Part shown: positions 5,118-12,954 of the stretch, one piece after another
How positions within the stretch are numbered: position 1 is the first letter of the stretch
How the letters are laid out: each line of letters starts with the position of its first letter
Assembly: GCA_017480265.1 (NCBI GenBank)
Contig: JAFVAZ010000022.1
Coordinates: 1 to 14,178, forward strand
Source: Clostridia bacterium
Lineage (GTDB): Bacteria; Bacillota; Clostridia; Oscillospirales; Acutalibacteraceae
Direction: 5' to 3'
DNA length: 14,178 nucleotides
Translations under genes and position numbers: made by a program
The notes under the pieces: generated by a model
Databases searched by the model: none
What the model was told of the DNA's origin: nothing
Seen by the model: only the letters and a program-made list of their open reading frames with translations

Positions 5118-6065
5118 GTGTCATTCGCAAGTAAACATTCTAAAGCTACTAAGATTTCTATCTTTAGTGCAATAGTTGTATTCGCTGGATTGGCGTTGGC
5201 TTTTTCGTTTTTCTTCCAAGGGCAAAGGAAAGAAATATCACCGGAATCAAATAATGCTACGGCAGATGAAACTTCTTATAAACAAGAAGAGAAAGAAAAA
5301 GCGGAAAAAGAGCAAAAAAAAGAAGAAGCAACAGTAGATATACCAAAAGCGACCCAAAAGTCTAGCGAAAATTATATGAACCTTTACCCGGATCTTTATG
5401 TAGAGAAACCGGACAAGCAGGTAATACCAAATAAAACGATTTTTTTAACTTTTGATGACGGACCATCGGAGCGGACAAAAGAAGTCCTTGATATTTTAAA
5501 GAAGAAGGATATCAAAGCGACTTTCTTTGTAGTAGGCAACGCTTCTGCCGAGGGGAAAGCTCTGATGAAGCAAATAGTAGAAGAAGGGCACACAATCGCA
5601 CCGCATTCATATACTCATGAGTTTAAAAAAATCTACTCCAGTGTAGAAAGCTTCCTAGATGACTTTTATAAAATATACAAGCTGATCTACGATACTACCG
5701 GCCAAAAGCCATCGATCTTCAGGTTTGCCGGAGGATCTAAGAATAGCTATAACAAAAATAACTATAAAGAAATAATAGCAGAAATGTTGCGGCGAGGATT
5801 CTTTTATTACGATTGGAACCTATCTACCGGAGATGCCGCTCAAAAGGCTTTAACGCCTGTTGATAAGTGCCTATCCAATGTTTTGAATTATTCAGCAAAA
5901 TACAATAGTGCTGTAATCTTGATGCATGATGCAAAACCTAAGACTACCACCGTCCAGGCTTTGCCGCAGCTAATCGATAGGCTAAAGGACCAAGGCTTTT
6001 CATTTGATAGATTGACAAATGAAATAAGCCCGACAAATTACTCTTTGATAAAACCATACGCTTAG
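5118..6065 (+). CDS. Membrane-anchored polysaccharide (peptidoglycan) deacetylase, NodB family
   Basis: The 315-residue product has a short basic N-terminus, one transmembrane anchor at about 13-33, a charged Glu/Lys-rich linker (about 40-85) and a NodB domain (about 107-300). The carbohydrate esterase 4 motifs are visible: TFDDGP at 111-116 (catalytic base and metal Asp), HSYTH at 163-167 (metal histidines), RFAGG at 202-206 (a variant of RxPxG), DW at 232-233 and LMHD at 268-271. It should remove acetyl groups from cell-wall glycan outside the membrane. Start: GTG at 5118, preceded eight bases upstream by AAAGGAG; an in-frame ATG at 5076 has no ribosome site. It could serve the vegetative wall, lysozyme resistance or spore cortex; the sequence does not decide. 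Confidence 0.9.
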   Translation: MSFASKHSKATKISIFSAIVVFAGLALAFSFFFQGQRKEISPESNNATADETSYKQEEKEKAEKEQKKEEATVDIPKATQKSSENYMNLYPDLYVEKPDKQVIPNKTIFLTFDDGPSERTKEVLDILKKKDIKATFFVVGNASAEGKALMKQIVEEGHTIAPHSYTHEFKKIYSSVESFLDDFYKIYKLIYDTTGQKPSIFRFAGGSKNSYNKNNYKEIIAEMLRRGFFYYDWNLSTGDAAQKALTPVDKCLSNVLNYSAKYNSAVILMHDAKPKTTTVQALPQLIDRLKDQGFSFDRLTNEISPTNYSLIKPYA

Positions 6066-6141
6066 GTGTAAATTATCGTGCATTTTCATTCGAGCCTTTG
6101 CGCTCCAAATGATGATGAGAATATGCATTGCAATAATTTTG

Positions 6142-6150
6142 TGATATAAT
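6142..6150 (+). promoter_or_regulatory. Extended -10 promoter of mscS-DUF4364
   Basis: TGATATAAT is a perfect extended -10 (TGn plus TATAAT at 6145-6150), about 52 bases before the mscS ATG. The -35 position (6122-6127, TATGCA) matches poorly, as is common when the TGn is present. Confidence 0.55.
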
Positions 6151-6201
6151 ATTTTTATAAAATTATAAAGATTTTTAATAAATTCCCTCAAGGAGAATAT
6201 T

Positions 6202-6957
6202 ATGTTTACAAAAGATATTTTTATTAACATTTTTGAACGACTTAGAAATTTCTTCCCTATATTTCTGTTTGCTATATTAATCCTTGTAATAGGGTGGGCA
6301 TTATCTAGCAAGGCAATTAAAATAATAAAAAAAGCAATGCAACGAGCTAAATTGGATGAAGGGATCATTTCATTTACCGGTTCTATTTTATTGGTATTCT
6401 TTAGGGCAATTGTGGTTTTAGCCAGTTTATCAAAGTTCGGCGTGGATGTAACGGCGTTAATTGCAGCTTTGGGCGCGGCTTTCGTTACGGTAGGTATCGC
6501 CCTAAAAGATAGCCTTTCAAATATTGCAAGTGGCATTATAATAATACTCAATAAACCTTTCAGAGTTGGGGAGTTTCTTGAATTTGGTGGGAAATTTGGG
6601 AAGGTTCTAAAGACGGATCTCATGTTTACTACGTTACTAACTGACGACAACAGAGAGCTGATCGTTCCAAATTCTACGTTGACTGCAGTTGATATAATTA
6701 ATTGTAGCAGACAGAACTTTCGCCGCATTGATCTTCAATATACGGCAAAGGATATGGACGATGTGAACAAAGTAAAAGATAACTTCAGCGAGGCTACAAA
6801 TAATAACCCAAAGATTCTTAAGGTACCGGAACCTTCTGTGACTATCAAAGAAATAGGCGGAGAAAATATTAAGATTTTAGCCACTGCGTGGTGTTCGTCT
6901 TCTGATTATGATTCTCTGCGTGACGAGATCCAAGAAGATATGTTGATGAAGGAGTAA
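6202..6957 (+). CDS. mscS: Small-conductance mechanosensitive channel, MscS family
   Basis: At 251 residues this is a minimal MscS (286 in E. coli). There are membrane segments at about 18-36 and 58-78, then the pore helix at about 84-116 with the small-residue pattern ALIAALGAAFVTVGIALK and the SLSNIASGI kink that defines the family. The cytoplasmic beta domain follows (PFRVGEFLEFGG at 119-130) and an alpha/beta vestibule reaches the end. Such channels open under membrane tension and let solutes out during hypo-osmotic shock. The ribosome site AAGGAGA is well placed before the ATG. The following gene starts five bases after its stop and has its ribosome site inside the last codons of mscS, so the two are one operon. 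Confidence 0.93.
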   Translation: MFTKDIFINIFERLRNFFPIFLFAILILVIGWALSSKAIKIIKKAMQRAKLDEGIISFTGSILLVFFRAIVVLASLSKFGVDVTALIAALGAAFVTVGIALKDSLSNIASGIIIILNKPFRVGEFLEFGGKFGKVLKTDLMFTTLLTDDNRELIVPNSTLTAVDIINCSRQNFRRIDLQYTAKDMDDVNKVKDNFSEATNNNPKILKVPEPSVTIKEIGGENIKILATAWCSSSDYDSLRDEIQEDMLMKE

Positions 6958-6962
6958 ATATT

Positions 6963-7559
6963 ATGGAATACGATGCTTTTTCAGCAGGGGTTTCTCTTGG
7001 AGGGCTCAGGAGCAAAGACGATATAAAGTTATTGATCTGCTACATCTTATCAAATGTTGAACGCAGCCTATCTCGTAGTGATATTTTATCTGCTTTGATG
7101 CAAAATAACTTGGCCAATTATTTTGAAATTAATAATGCATTCTCTGATTTGATCGAAAATGAGAATATAGTAGAGGACCCCCAAAATCCAAATTTGTATA
7201 CGGTTACAGAATCGGGTCAGGTTATCTCTGCGCAATTACATTCTTCTTTGCCGATCTCTATAAGGGATAAGGCACTTAAAGCAGCTTTAAATTTGCTCTC
7301 TAAGGTAAAGCGAGAAACCGAAAACAATGCACTTATATGTAAAGTGGATAGTGGGTATAATCTGAAATGTAATATCTCAGGCGGCAACATAGATCTACTT
7401 TCTTTTTCGCTTTATGTTCCGGATAAACTGCAAGCTGATTTTGTAAAAGAAAACTTCCTGAAAGACCCTAATATAATCTATGAGTGTATGCTTGCGCTTC
7501 TTACTCAAGATAAAGTTTTGGCGGAAAAAATTTTATGCGAATTAAAAAATAAAGATTAG
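6963..7559 (+). CDS. DUF4364 family protein (winged-helix-like)
   Basis: The 198-residue protein fits DUF4364, a family found mainly in Clostridia. The N-terminal 75 or so residues look like a winged helix (helices around DDIKLLICYILSNVE and SRSDILSALMQNNLANYFEI, then a wing ending in NPNLYTVTESG). The rest is a mixed alpha/beta domain with no catalytic motif. A role as a transcription regulator is plausible but unproven. The ribosome site GGAG at 6951-6954 lies in the end of mscS. No terminator is visible after the stop. Confidence 0.8.
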   Translation: MEYDAFSAGVSLGGLRSKDDIKLLICYILSNVERSLSRSDILSALMQNNLANYFEINNAFSDLIENENIVEDPQNPNLYTVTESGQVISAQLHSSLPISIRDKALKAALNLLSKVKRETENNALICKVDSGYNLKCNISGGNIDLLSFSLYVPDKLQADFVKENFLKDPNIIYECMLALLTQDKVLAEKILCELKNKD

Positions 7560-7912
7560 AAATAAAAGTGAGCAAAAAGGCAATGTTAAATTTGAACTGT
7601 AGGCACGTTGATGTTTCAAGCAAATTTTTTAAAGCCAATATCTTATTTATATTTTTGCAATAAAATTTCTTGATTTTTATATATAGACAAACAAAGGATC
7701 CCGTTATTTATAAGGAGAAAACCGTAAAAAAACAGGGGCACTGTAAAAGCGAGAAGAATAAAATTAAAAAATCGCCAAATTTTTTGAGCAAAGTAGTTGC
7801 AATGTTAAAAAAATTTGTGTAAAATATACTTAGGTCAAATTGGTCATAAGGTTTTTGTGATTGATGTGAATTACGACCATAAAAATTTATAATATCAAAA
7901 AGGAGCAATTTT
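7560..7912. other. 353-base intergenic region
   Basis: No confident gene lies here. From left to right it holds an A+T-rich stretch without structure (7560-7700), a strong AAGGAG at 7712-7716 heading a short reading frame that begins with GTA instead of a start codon (7724-7822, see findings), and the promoter for the regulator gene (7797-7825). Last comes a 9-bp imperfect stem, 7841-7849 with 7871-7879 (TGGTC/GACCA core), in that gene's leader. Confidence 0.5.
7797..7825 (+). promoter_or_regulatory. Promoter of the CdaR/PucR-type regulator
   Basis: TTGCAA (7797-7802) and TAAAAT (7820-7825) are 17 bases apart. Transcription from about 7832 would give a leader of roughly 80 bases that includes the GGTCA-containing stem at 7841-7879, a possible site for autoregulation. 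Confidence 0.5.
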
Positions 7913-8998
7913 ATGTCTAACAAATTATTTCAGAGCATAGTCCATCAAATGCACGATGCAGTCGGAAGAACTATTGGAGTCATAGATGAGACTTCAGTGG
8001 TTATAGCTTGTAGTAATCTTGATCAAATAGGAGAAGTAAGAGAAAACGTCACATCAGATTTTTTTAAACCTTCTTCTACTTTTATCATTAATGGATATAC
8101 ATACAAAGCCTTTGATTGCAAAAAAAGGTCCGAATACGCAGTATTTGTAAAGGGGGAGGATGAATCAGCGCAAAGGTATGTTTCTCTATTGGCTATTTCA
8201 TTGGGGAATATCAAAAAATATTATGATGCAAAATATGATAAGAGCAACTTCATAAAAAATGTTATCTTAGATAATATTTTGCCGGGAGATATATACATTA
8301 AGTCGCGCGAACTACACTTTGAAGCCGATGTAACGCGGGTTTGCATGCTCATTAGGCTTACTTCAAGGACGGAACTTTTGACGTATGAATTAATTCAAAA
8401 TATGTTCCCAGAAAGAAACAAAGACTTTGTTATCAACATTAATGAAGATAATATAGTTTTAGTAAAAGAAGTAAGTAGGGATATTAAAACTAAAGACTTA
8501 AAGCAACTTGCAAAGTCTATCGTAGATACATTACTTACAGAGCATTATATACATTGCCTTGTAGGTATAGGTTCGATAGTCTCCACCATAAAGGATTTAG
8601 CATTTTCATTTAAGGAAGCTCAAGTAGCTATAGAAGTAGGCAAGATATTCGATTCAGAAAGTTCAATAATTAGCTACGATAACCTCGGTATAGCTCGGTT
8701 GGTATATCAATTGCCGACTACACTCTGCGAGATGTATCTAAAAGAAGTCTTTAAGTATGAAAACATAGATGCTTTAGACCAAGAAACATTATTTACTATC
8801 CAGAGATTTTTTGAGAATAATCTAAATGTTTCAGAAACTTCACGCAAACTCTTTATCCACAGAAACACCTTGGTTTATAGGTTAGATAGGATCAAGAAGG
8901 TCACAGGATTAGATGTCCGTGAGTTCGATGATGCTATTGTGTTTAAAGTAGCTATGATGGTTAAGAAGTATTTAGTTGCTACAGCGCCTAAATATTAA
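7913..8998 (+). CDS. CdaR/PucR-type transcriptional regulator
   Basis: The 361-residue protein has the three-part layout of CdaR-like regulators. An N-terminal sensor (about 1-130) begins QSIVHQMHDAVGRTIGVIDE, close to the sugar-diacid recognition domain. A middle GGDEF-like, non-catalytic domain spans about 135-255. The C-terminal PucR-type helix-turn-helix is at about 289-355, with NLNVSETSRKLFIHRNTLVY as its DNA-binding core. Relatives respond to sugar diacids, purine products or unknown ligands; the ligand here cannot be told. AAAAGGAG lies seven bases before the ATG. It is upstream of ftsEX on the same strand, but a strong hairpin between them suggests separate transcripts. Confidence 0.85.
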   Translation: MSNKLFQSIVHQMHDAVGRTIGVIDETSVVIACSNLDQIGEVRENVTSDFFKPSSTFIINGYTYKAFDCKKRSEYAVFVKGEDESAQRYVSLLAISLGNIKKYYDAKYDKSNFIKNVILDNILPGDIYIKSRELHFEADVTRVCMLIRLTSRTELLTYELIQNMFPERNKDFVININEDNIVLVKEVSRDIKTKDLKQLAKSIVDTLLTEHYIHCLVGIGSIVSTIKDLAFSFKEAQVAIEVGKIFDSESSIISYDNLGIARLVYQLPTTLCEMYLKEVFKYENIDALDQETLFTIQRFFENNLNVSETSRKLFIHRNTLVYRLDRIKKVTGLDVREFDDAIVFKVAMMVKKYLVATAPKY

Positions 8999-9009
8999 TC
9001 ACATTGATT

Positions 9010-9072
9010 TAAAACTTTGTACGGTTGTCTGGCGGGGGCAAGATCCCTCGCCCGGACACAGGCAAAGTTTTA
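9010..9072 (+). terminator. Long GC-rich hairpin, probable terminator of the regulator gene
   Basis: The outer stem 9010-9019/9063-9072 (TAAAACTTTG with CAAAGTTTTA, 10 bp) encloses a very stable inner stem. This is 9026-9032 with 9052-9058, then 9033-9038 with 9045-9050 after a single-base bulge, closing the loop CAAGAT. The 3' side runs into TTTTAGTTTATGTTT. A-tract before and T-tract after fit an intrinsic terminator. The length, internal loop and GC content are unusual for this genome, so a leader RNA or attenuator for ftsEX is an alternative. Confidence 0.6.
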
Positions 9073-9270
9073 GTTTATGTTTGTAGATTGAGCAAAGTTA
9101 TATCATCAAATGAGGGGTTGGTGTTTAGTACATAAGTAAGGGTCCTGTAAGCAAATTTTTAGAAAAGCGGAAGTTTATGGGTGGACAAGCCAAAAAATTA
9201 AAAGAATGAGGAATAAAGAGAAAAAAGGATGAAAAGAAGCATGTAGAATTTAAAAACGAAGGAGACAATA
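9073..9270. other. Leader region upstream of ftsE, no gene
   Basis: No reading frame of note is present; two tiny frames (9178-9210 and 9208-9234) lack proper ribosome sites. The ftsE promoter should be here but I find no convincing -35/-10 pair. The last bases carry GAAGGAGA, the ftsE ribosome site. Confidence 0.4.
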
Positions 9271-9960
9271 ATGATAAGGTTTAATAATGTGTCAAAGGTA
9301 TACCCCAATGGCACAACTGCTTTGAAAAATATAAACATACATGTAAAAAAAAGTGAATTTGTGTTTATTGTAGGGGCATCAGGCTCGGGCAAAAGTACAT
9401 TCCTAAAGCTTATAATGCACGAAGAAGAGCCATCTTGCGGAGAGATCTTCATTGATGGGATGAATATAACCAATATATCGAAAAAAGAAGTCCCGTATTT
9501 GAGAAGGAAAATGGGTATAGTTTTCCAAGATTTTAGATTGATAGATAAGATGAATGTTTTTGATAACGTAGCATTTGCTATGCGGGTGACGGGCGCTAGC
9601 GAAAGAGATGTAAAGAAAAGAGTGCCATATATATTGGCCCTGGTAGGTCTGCAAGATAAAGCGGACAGGCGCCCAGCGGAGCTTTCGGGCGGAGAACAAC
9701 AGCGGGTCAGTCTGGCACGTGCCCTTGTAAACAATCCCGCTTTAATAATAGCGGATGAACCAACAGGAAATATCGACCCAGAAATGTCGTATGATATCGT
9801 GGAACTGCTGAGTGAAATAAACAAAAGAGGGACTACGGTAGTAATGGTGACGCATGAGCATAATTTAGTCAAAAAATTCAAGAAAAGAGTAGTGGAGATC
9901 AGCGCAGGCGATGTCACTTCTGATAAAAAAATTACGGAGGTGATAAAAAATGAGATTTAG
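9271..9960 (+). CDS. ftsE: Cell division ATP-binding protein FtsE
   Basis: The 229-residue ABC ATPase has Walker A GASGSGKST (35-43), Q-loop Gln86, signature LSGGEQQ (138-144), Walker B IIADEP (159-164) and the switch histidine His195. Length and the FtsE-typical start MIRFNNVSKVYPNGTTAL settle the family. It works on the cytoplasmic face with FtsX; ATP cycles are passed through FtsX to activate a peptidoglycan hydrolase at the septum. Ribosome site GAAGGAGA precedes the ATG. Its 3' end overlaps ftsX by 11 bases. Confidence 0.97.
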   Translation: MIRFNNVSKVYPNGTTALKNINIHVKKSEFVFIVGASGSGKSTFLKLIMHEEEPSCGEIFIDGMNITNISKKEVPYLRRKMGIVFQDFRLIDKMNVFDNVAFAMRVTGASERDVKKRVPYILALVGLQDKADRRPAELSGGEQQRVSLARALVNNPALIIADEPTGNIDPEMSYDIVELLSEINKRGTTVVMVTHEHNLVKKFKKRVVEISAGDVTSDKKITEVIKNEI

Positions 9961-10849
9961 CTCTGCAAAGTACCTTTTTTCGGAAGGCTTCAAAAACGTA
10001 TGGAAAAATTGGATGATGTCTGCAGCTTCTATAGGTGTGCTTGTTTTGTGTTTGCTGCTCACGGGGGCGTCGGCTCTTTTGTCTATAAATATAACTAATA
10101 CTCTAAACGCTATAGAATCTCAGAATATAGTAAAAGTTTACCTAAAAAACGAGCTGGACAGCCAAAAAGCAGACCAAGTAGGAAAAAGCCTCCGAGCTAT
10201 TGAAAACATCGTGTCATGTGAGTTTTATTCTAAGGAACAAGCCGTTGAGAAATTTAAAGACACATTGGGCAAAGCTTTTGAAAGCATGAAAGAAAACAAT
10301 CCTTTGCCGGATTCATACAAAGTAACGCTGGAGGATATAGCTAAATACGAAGAGACCGTAGAAAAAATCAAAGAAATAGAAGGGGTAGATACGGTAGTAA
10401 ATAGAAGCGAATTATTTGAAAAATTAACTAAGTTTGATCGGTTCGTTTCGTTAGCCGGCTTGATTATCGTATTCATATTGGCGCTGGTTTCGCTGTTTAT
10501 CATATCAAATACCATACGGCTTACTATGTACAATAGGAGGTTTGAAATTAGTATAATGAAATCCGTAGGTGCTACAGACTGGTTTGTGCGGGTTCCTTTT
10601 ATGGTAGAAGGAGTGATCATCGGCATCATCTCAGCGATTATCTCATCTATAGTCTTGAAGTTCTTTTACGATTTTATTATACAGGTTATCAAAAAGAACA
10701 TCTCTTTCTTTAATACACCTTTTAGCGATGTTTCTGTGCCGCTATTTTTATCCTTCTTGTTGGCCGGAGTATTATTCGGCTTGATCGGTGGTTTAATTTC
10801 GATCAGCAAATATTTAAAGAAAGAAGGAGGAGAGATACTTGGGTGGTAA
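9950..10849 (+). CDS. ftsX: Cell division protein FtsX
   Basis: The 299-residue membrane protein has the FtsX topology. TM1 is at about 24-46, followed by an extracellular domain at about 47-163 with the family's NPLPDSYKVTL segment (117-127). TM2-TM4 lie at about 165-187, 215-240 and 263-287, the usual FtsX permease fold. The extracellular domain is the part that in other bacteria binds the coiled coil of a cell-wall hydrolase, here the next gene. It overlaps both ftsE and the M23 gene by 11 bases, so translation of the three is probably coupled. Confidence 0.96.
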   Translation: MRFSSAKYLFSEGFKNVWKNWMMSAASIGVLVLCLLLTGASALLSINITNTLNAIESQNIVKVYLKNELDSQKADQVGKSLRAIENIVSCEFYSKEQAVEKFKDTLGKAFESMKENNPLPDSYKVTLEDIAKYEETVEKIKEIEGVDTVVNRSELFEKLTKFDRFVSLAGLIIVFILALVSLFIISNTIRLTMYNRRFEISIMKSVGATDWFVRVPFMVEGVIIGIISAIISSIVLKFFYDFIIQVIKKNISFFNTPFSDVSVPLFLSFLLAGVLFGLIGGLISISKYLKKEGGEILGW

Positions 10850-12098
10850 AAAATTATTATCGAGTATTGTGAGTCTTTTAGTATCGATTAATTTTTTAAT
10901 TATCCACGAAGTTTCCCCTTCCGGCGCTCTTGTAAATATAAAAGAAAGTGAAAAGATAAAGAATGAATTAAAAGCACAAGAGAGTAAACTAAAAAAAGCT
11001 CTGAGCGAAACTAAAGGTAAGATAGAAAAAAAGACCGAATACAAAAAGACACTAAACTCTCAGATAGAAAATACCAACAAACAGATCCGACTAGCTTCCG
11101 GCAGGATAAATGCTTTGGATAGAGAGATCGTGACAAAAACCAATGAGATAAAAGATATCGAGGTTGATATCGAAAGAAAGATACAAAACTTAAATAAACG
11201 CATAAAAGAAGTATATGTAGCAGGTGACGTGAGTGCGCTGGATATAGTCTTGGGTGCAAAGAGTTTTGATGATTTTATCGATAAATTTGAGGTTATCTCC
11301 AGGATGAGCGACTATGATGCGCATTTAGTAGATGAGCTAGAGAAACAGATACTCAAACTGGAAAACGACAAACGCATTATAGAAGAAAATAAACATAAGA
11401 TCGTGGAAGAAAAAGCTTTACTCTCTGCAAAGCAAAGTGAACTAAAAAGCTTGATAGATGAAAATGAAAAGATCTTGGAAGAGCTAGACCGAGAAAAAGC
11501 CCGCGAACAAACTTACATAGACGAAAATAACGCAGAATATAGGAAAGTAGAAGCAGAGATAAAAAGATACTACGAAGAACAAGCTAAGCGTCAAGCTGCC
11601 AAAAAGACAAACAATAAACTTAAAGCCGAACATTCCGGAAATATAGAGATCATCACTCCTTCTGAGAAAGGCTATGCTTGGCCGGTACCTGGTTTTACTA
11701 GGATTTCGTCATACTTCAATGAAAAAAGAGGTAACAGATATCATAAAGGAATAGATATAGCCAAAACCAATGGGATAAGTATCCATGGAGCTAAGGTAGT
11801 AGCAGCAGCGGACGGTGTGGTAATAAAAGCTTATAATGGCTGTATACACGATTACCCGAAAAACGGTAGCTGCGGATGTGGTGGAGGATACGGGAATTAT
11901 ATATACATAGATCATGGAAACTTCCGCATGACGGTATATGGGCATTTATCCAATGTGATTGTAAAATCTGGACAAAGCGTAAAAAAAGGACAAGTTATAG
12001 GGTATGTAGGATGCACCGGCCACTCTACTGGTCCTCATCTCCATTACGAGTGTCGGTTATACAACGAAAAATATGATCCCCTTAACGAATATAAATAA
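10839..12098 (+). CDS. EnvC-like secreted M23 peptidase with N-terminal coiled coil
   Basis: The 419-residue protein has a signal peptide or anchor (about 1-30), a long charged coiled coil (about 35-255) with a break near 125-160, and a C-terminal LytM/M23 domain (about 278-415). Zinc ligands His302, Asp306 and His402 (HKGID, HLH) are present, with His369 and His400 as likely catalytic helpers, so it should be an active peptidoglycan endopeptidase, unlike EnvC of E. coli. Order and architecture make it the partner of FtsEX (compare EnvC and PcsB). A Cys-rich insertion (Cys335, 345, 347) lies inside the M23 domain. Start: TTG at 10839 with GAAGGAGGAG (10823-10832) upstream. Confidence 0.93.
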   Translation: MGGKKLLSSIVSLLVSINFLIIHEVSPSGALVNIKESEKIKNELKAQESKLKKALSETKGKIEKKTEYKKTLNSQIENTNKQIRLASGRINALDREIVTKTNEIKDIEVDIERKIQNLNKRIKEVYVAGDVSALDIVLGAKSFDDFIDKFEVISRMSDYDAHLVDELEKQILKLENDKRIIEENKHKIVEEKALLSAKQSELKSLIDENEKILEELDREKAREQTYIDENNAEYRKVEAEIKRYYEEQAKRQAAKKTNNKLKAEHSGNIEIITPSEKGYAWPVPGFTRISSYFNEKRGNRYHKGIDIAKTNGISIHGAKVVAAADGVVIKAYNGCIHDYPKNGSCGCGGGYGNYIYIDHGNFRMTVYGHLSNVIVKSGQSVKKGQVIGYVGCTGHSTGPHLHYECRLYNEKYDPLNEYK

Positions 12099-12150
12099 TC
12101 CTAAGGGTGCGGAATAGAATCGCATAAACTTTAGGCAGGATAAGTTAATA

Positions 12151-12215
12151 AAAAATTTCCTCGTATAGTCAAATCTACTCAATGATCAAAGTAGATAAGT
12201 TACGAGGAAGTTTTT
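12151..12215. terminator. Bidirectional terminator between the M23 and ppa genes
   Basis: The outer 14-bp stem pairs 12151-12164 with 12202-12215 (core TTCCTCGT/ACGAGGAA, one T-G pair, then AAAAA/TTTTT). An inner 7-bp stem ATCTACT/AGTAGAT (12173-12179 with 12190-12196) lies within it. The A-run on the left and T-run on the right give a U-tract on both transcripts. It lies between two convergent genes, where termination in both directions is expected. Confidence 0.75.
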
Positions 12216-12265
12216 ATCGCAAGAATTAAATTTACCACATGAGCCAAGGAAAAGGGTGGCAAACT

Positions 12266-12796
12266 TTATTTGGCGAACTTTTCAAGGTAAGAATTCATAG
12301 CGATATCGATAGTTCTTTTGGCATCTTCTGCGCTTTGTACGCCTTCCACAGAAGTTGTTTTATTTTCAAGAGCTTTATAAACTTCAAAAAAGTGTTGCAT
12401 TTCGTCGAACATATGCTTAGGTAGCTGAGAAACATCGGAGTATGAATTGTACATTGGATCTTTAAATGGAATAGCTATTATCTTTTCATCATGTTCGCCA
12501 TCATCTATCATGGTTATCATACCTATTGGATAGCATCTGACTAATGTCAGTGGAGATATCGTCTCTGAACATAGTATCAAAACATCCAACGGATCTTTGT
12601 CTTCGCCATAAGTCCTAGGGATAAATCCATAGTTTGCAGGGTAATGCGTGGAGGTGTGTAAGATCCTATCTAACTTAAGCATACCGGTTTCTTTGTCTAG
12701 TTCATATTTCGTTTTGCTCCCTTTTGGGATTTCCACAACTGCTGTGAAGTCAGAAGGGGATATCGCTTGAGGTTCTATATCATGCCAGATGTTCAT
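12266..12796 (-). CDS. ppa: Family I inorganic pyrophosphatase
   Basis: At 176 residues it is the same length as E. coli PPase, and every active-site residue of that enzyme has a counterpart: Glu22, Lys30, Glu32, Arg44, Tyr56, Asp66, Asp68, Asp71, Asp98, Asp103, Lys105, Tyr140 and Lys141. It splits pyrophosphate to phosphate in the cytoplasm and so drives biosynthetic reactions. The signature reads DKDPLDV, with Lys where Gly/Asp/Ser/Asn is usual at the second position. AAGGAG precedes the ATG at a good distance. It is a single gene; no clear promoter was found in the A+T-rich 12797-12954 region upstream. Confidence 0.96.
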   Translation of the reverse strand: MNIWHDIEPQAISPSDFTAVVEIPKGSKTKYELDKETGMLKLDRILHTSTHYPANYGFIPRTYGEDKDPLDVLILCSETISPLTLVRCYPIGMITMIDDGEHDEKIIAIPFKDPMYNSYSDVSQLPKHMFDEMQHFFEVYKALENKTTSVEGVQSAEDAKRTIDIAMNSYLEKFAK

Positions 12797-12954
12797 TTAC
12801 ATTCTCCTTTATTTATACATATCACTTACATAGTACCATATTTTTGCAAAAAAATCTACTTCACTTTCATTTGACTACATCTCAAAAAGATAGAAAAGAA
12901 ATAAATGGAATAAAATTATAAACTCGCTAATATTCAGATTATATTCACAGAAAT

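Noticed and set aside
6079..6126. Extended hairpin after the deacetylase gene (GAGC/GCTC core)
   Set aside because: Pairing needs bulges and mismatches and no U-tract follows, so I do not call a terminator.
6000..6728. A 242-codon minus-strand frame
   Set aside because: It is antisense to mscS and the end of the deacetylase gene, both of which have clear family motifs; its own protein looks like no family.
9198..9917. A 239-codon minus-strand frame
   Set aside because: It is a shadow of ftsE, whose ATPase motifs are unmistakable.
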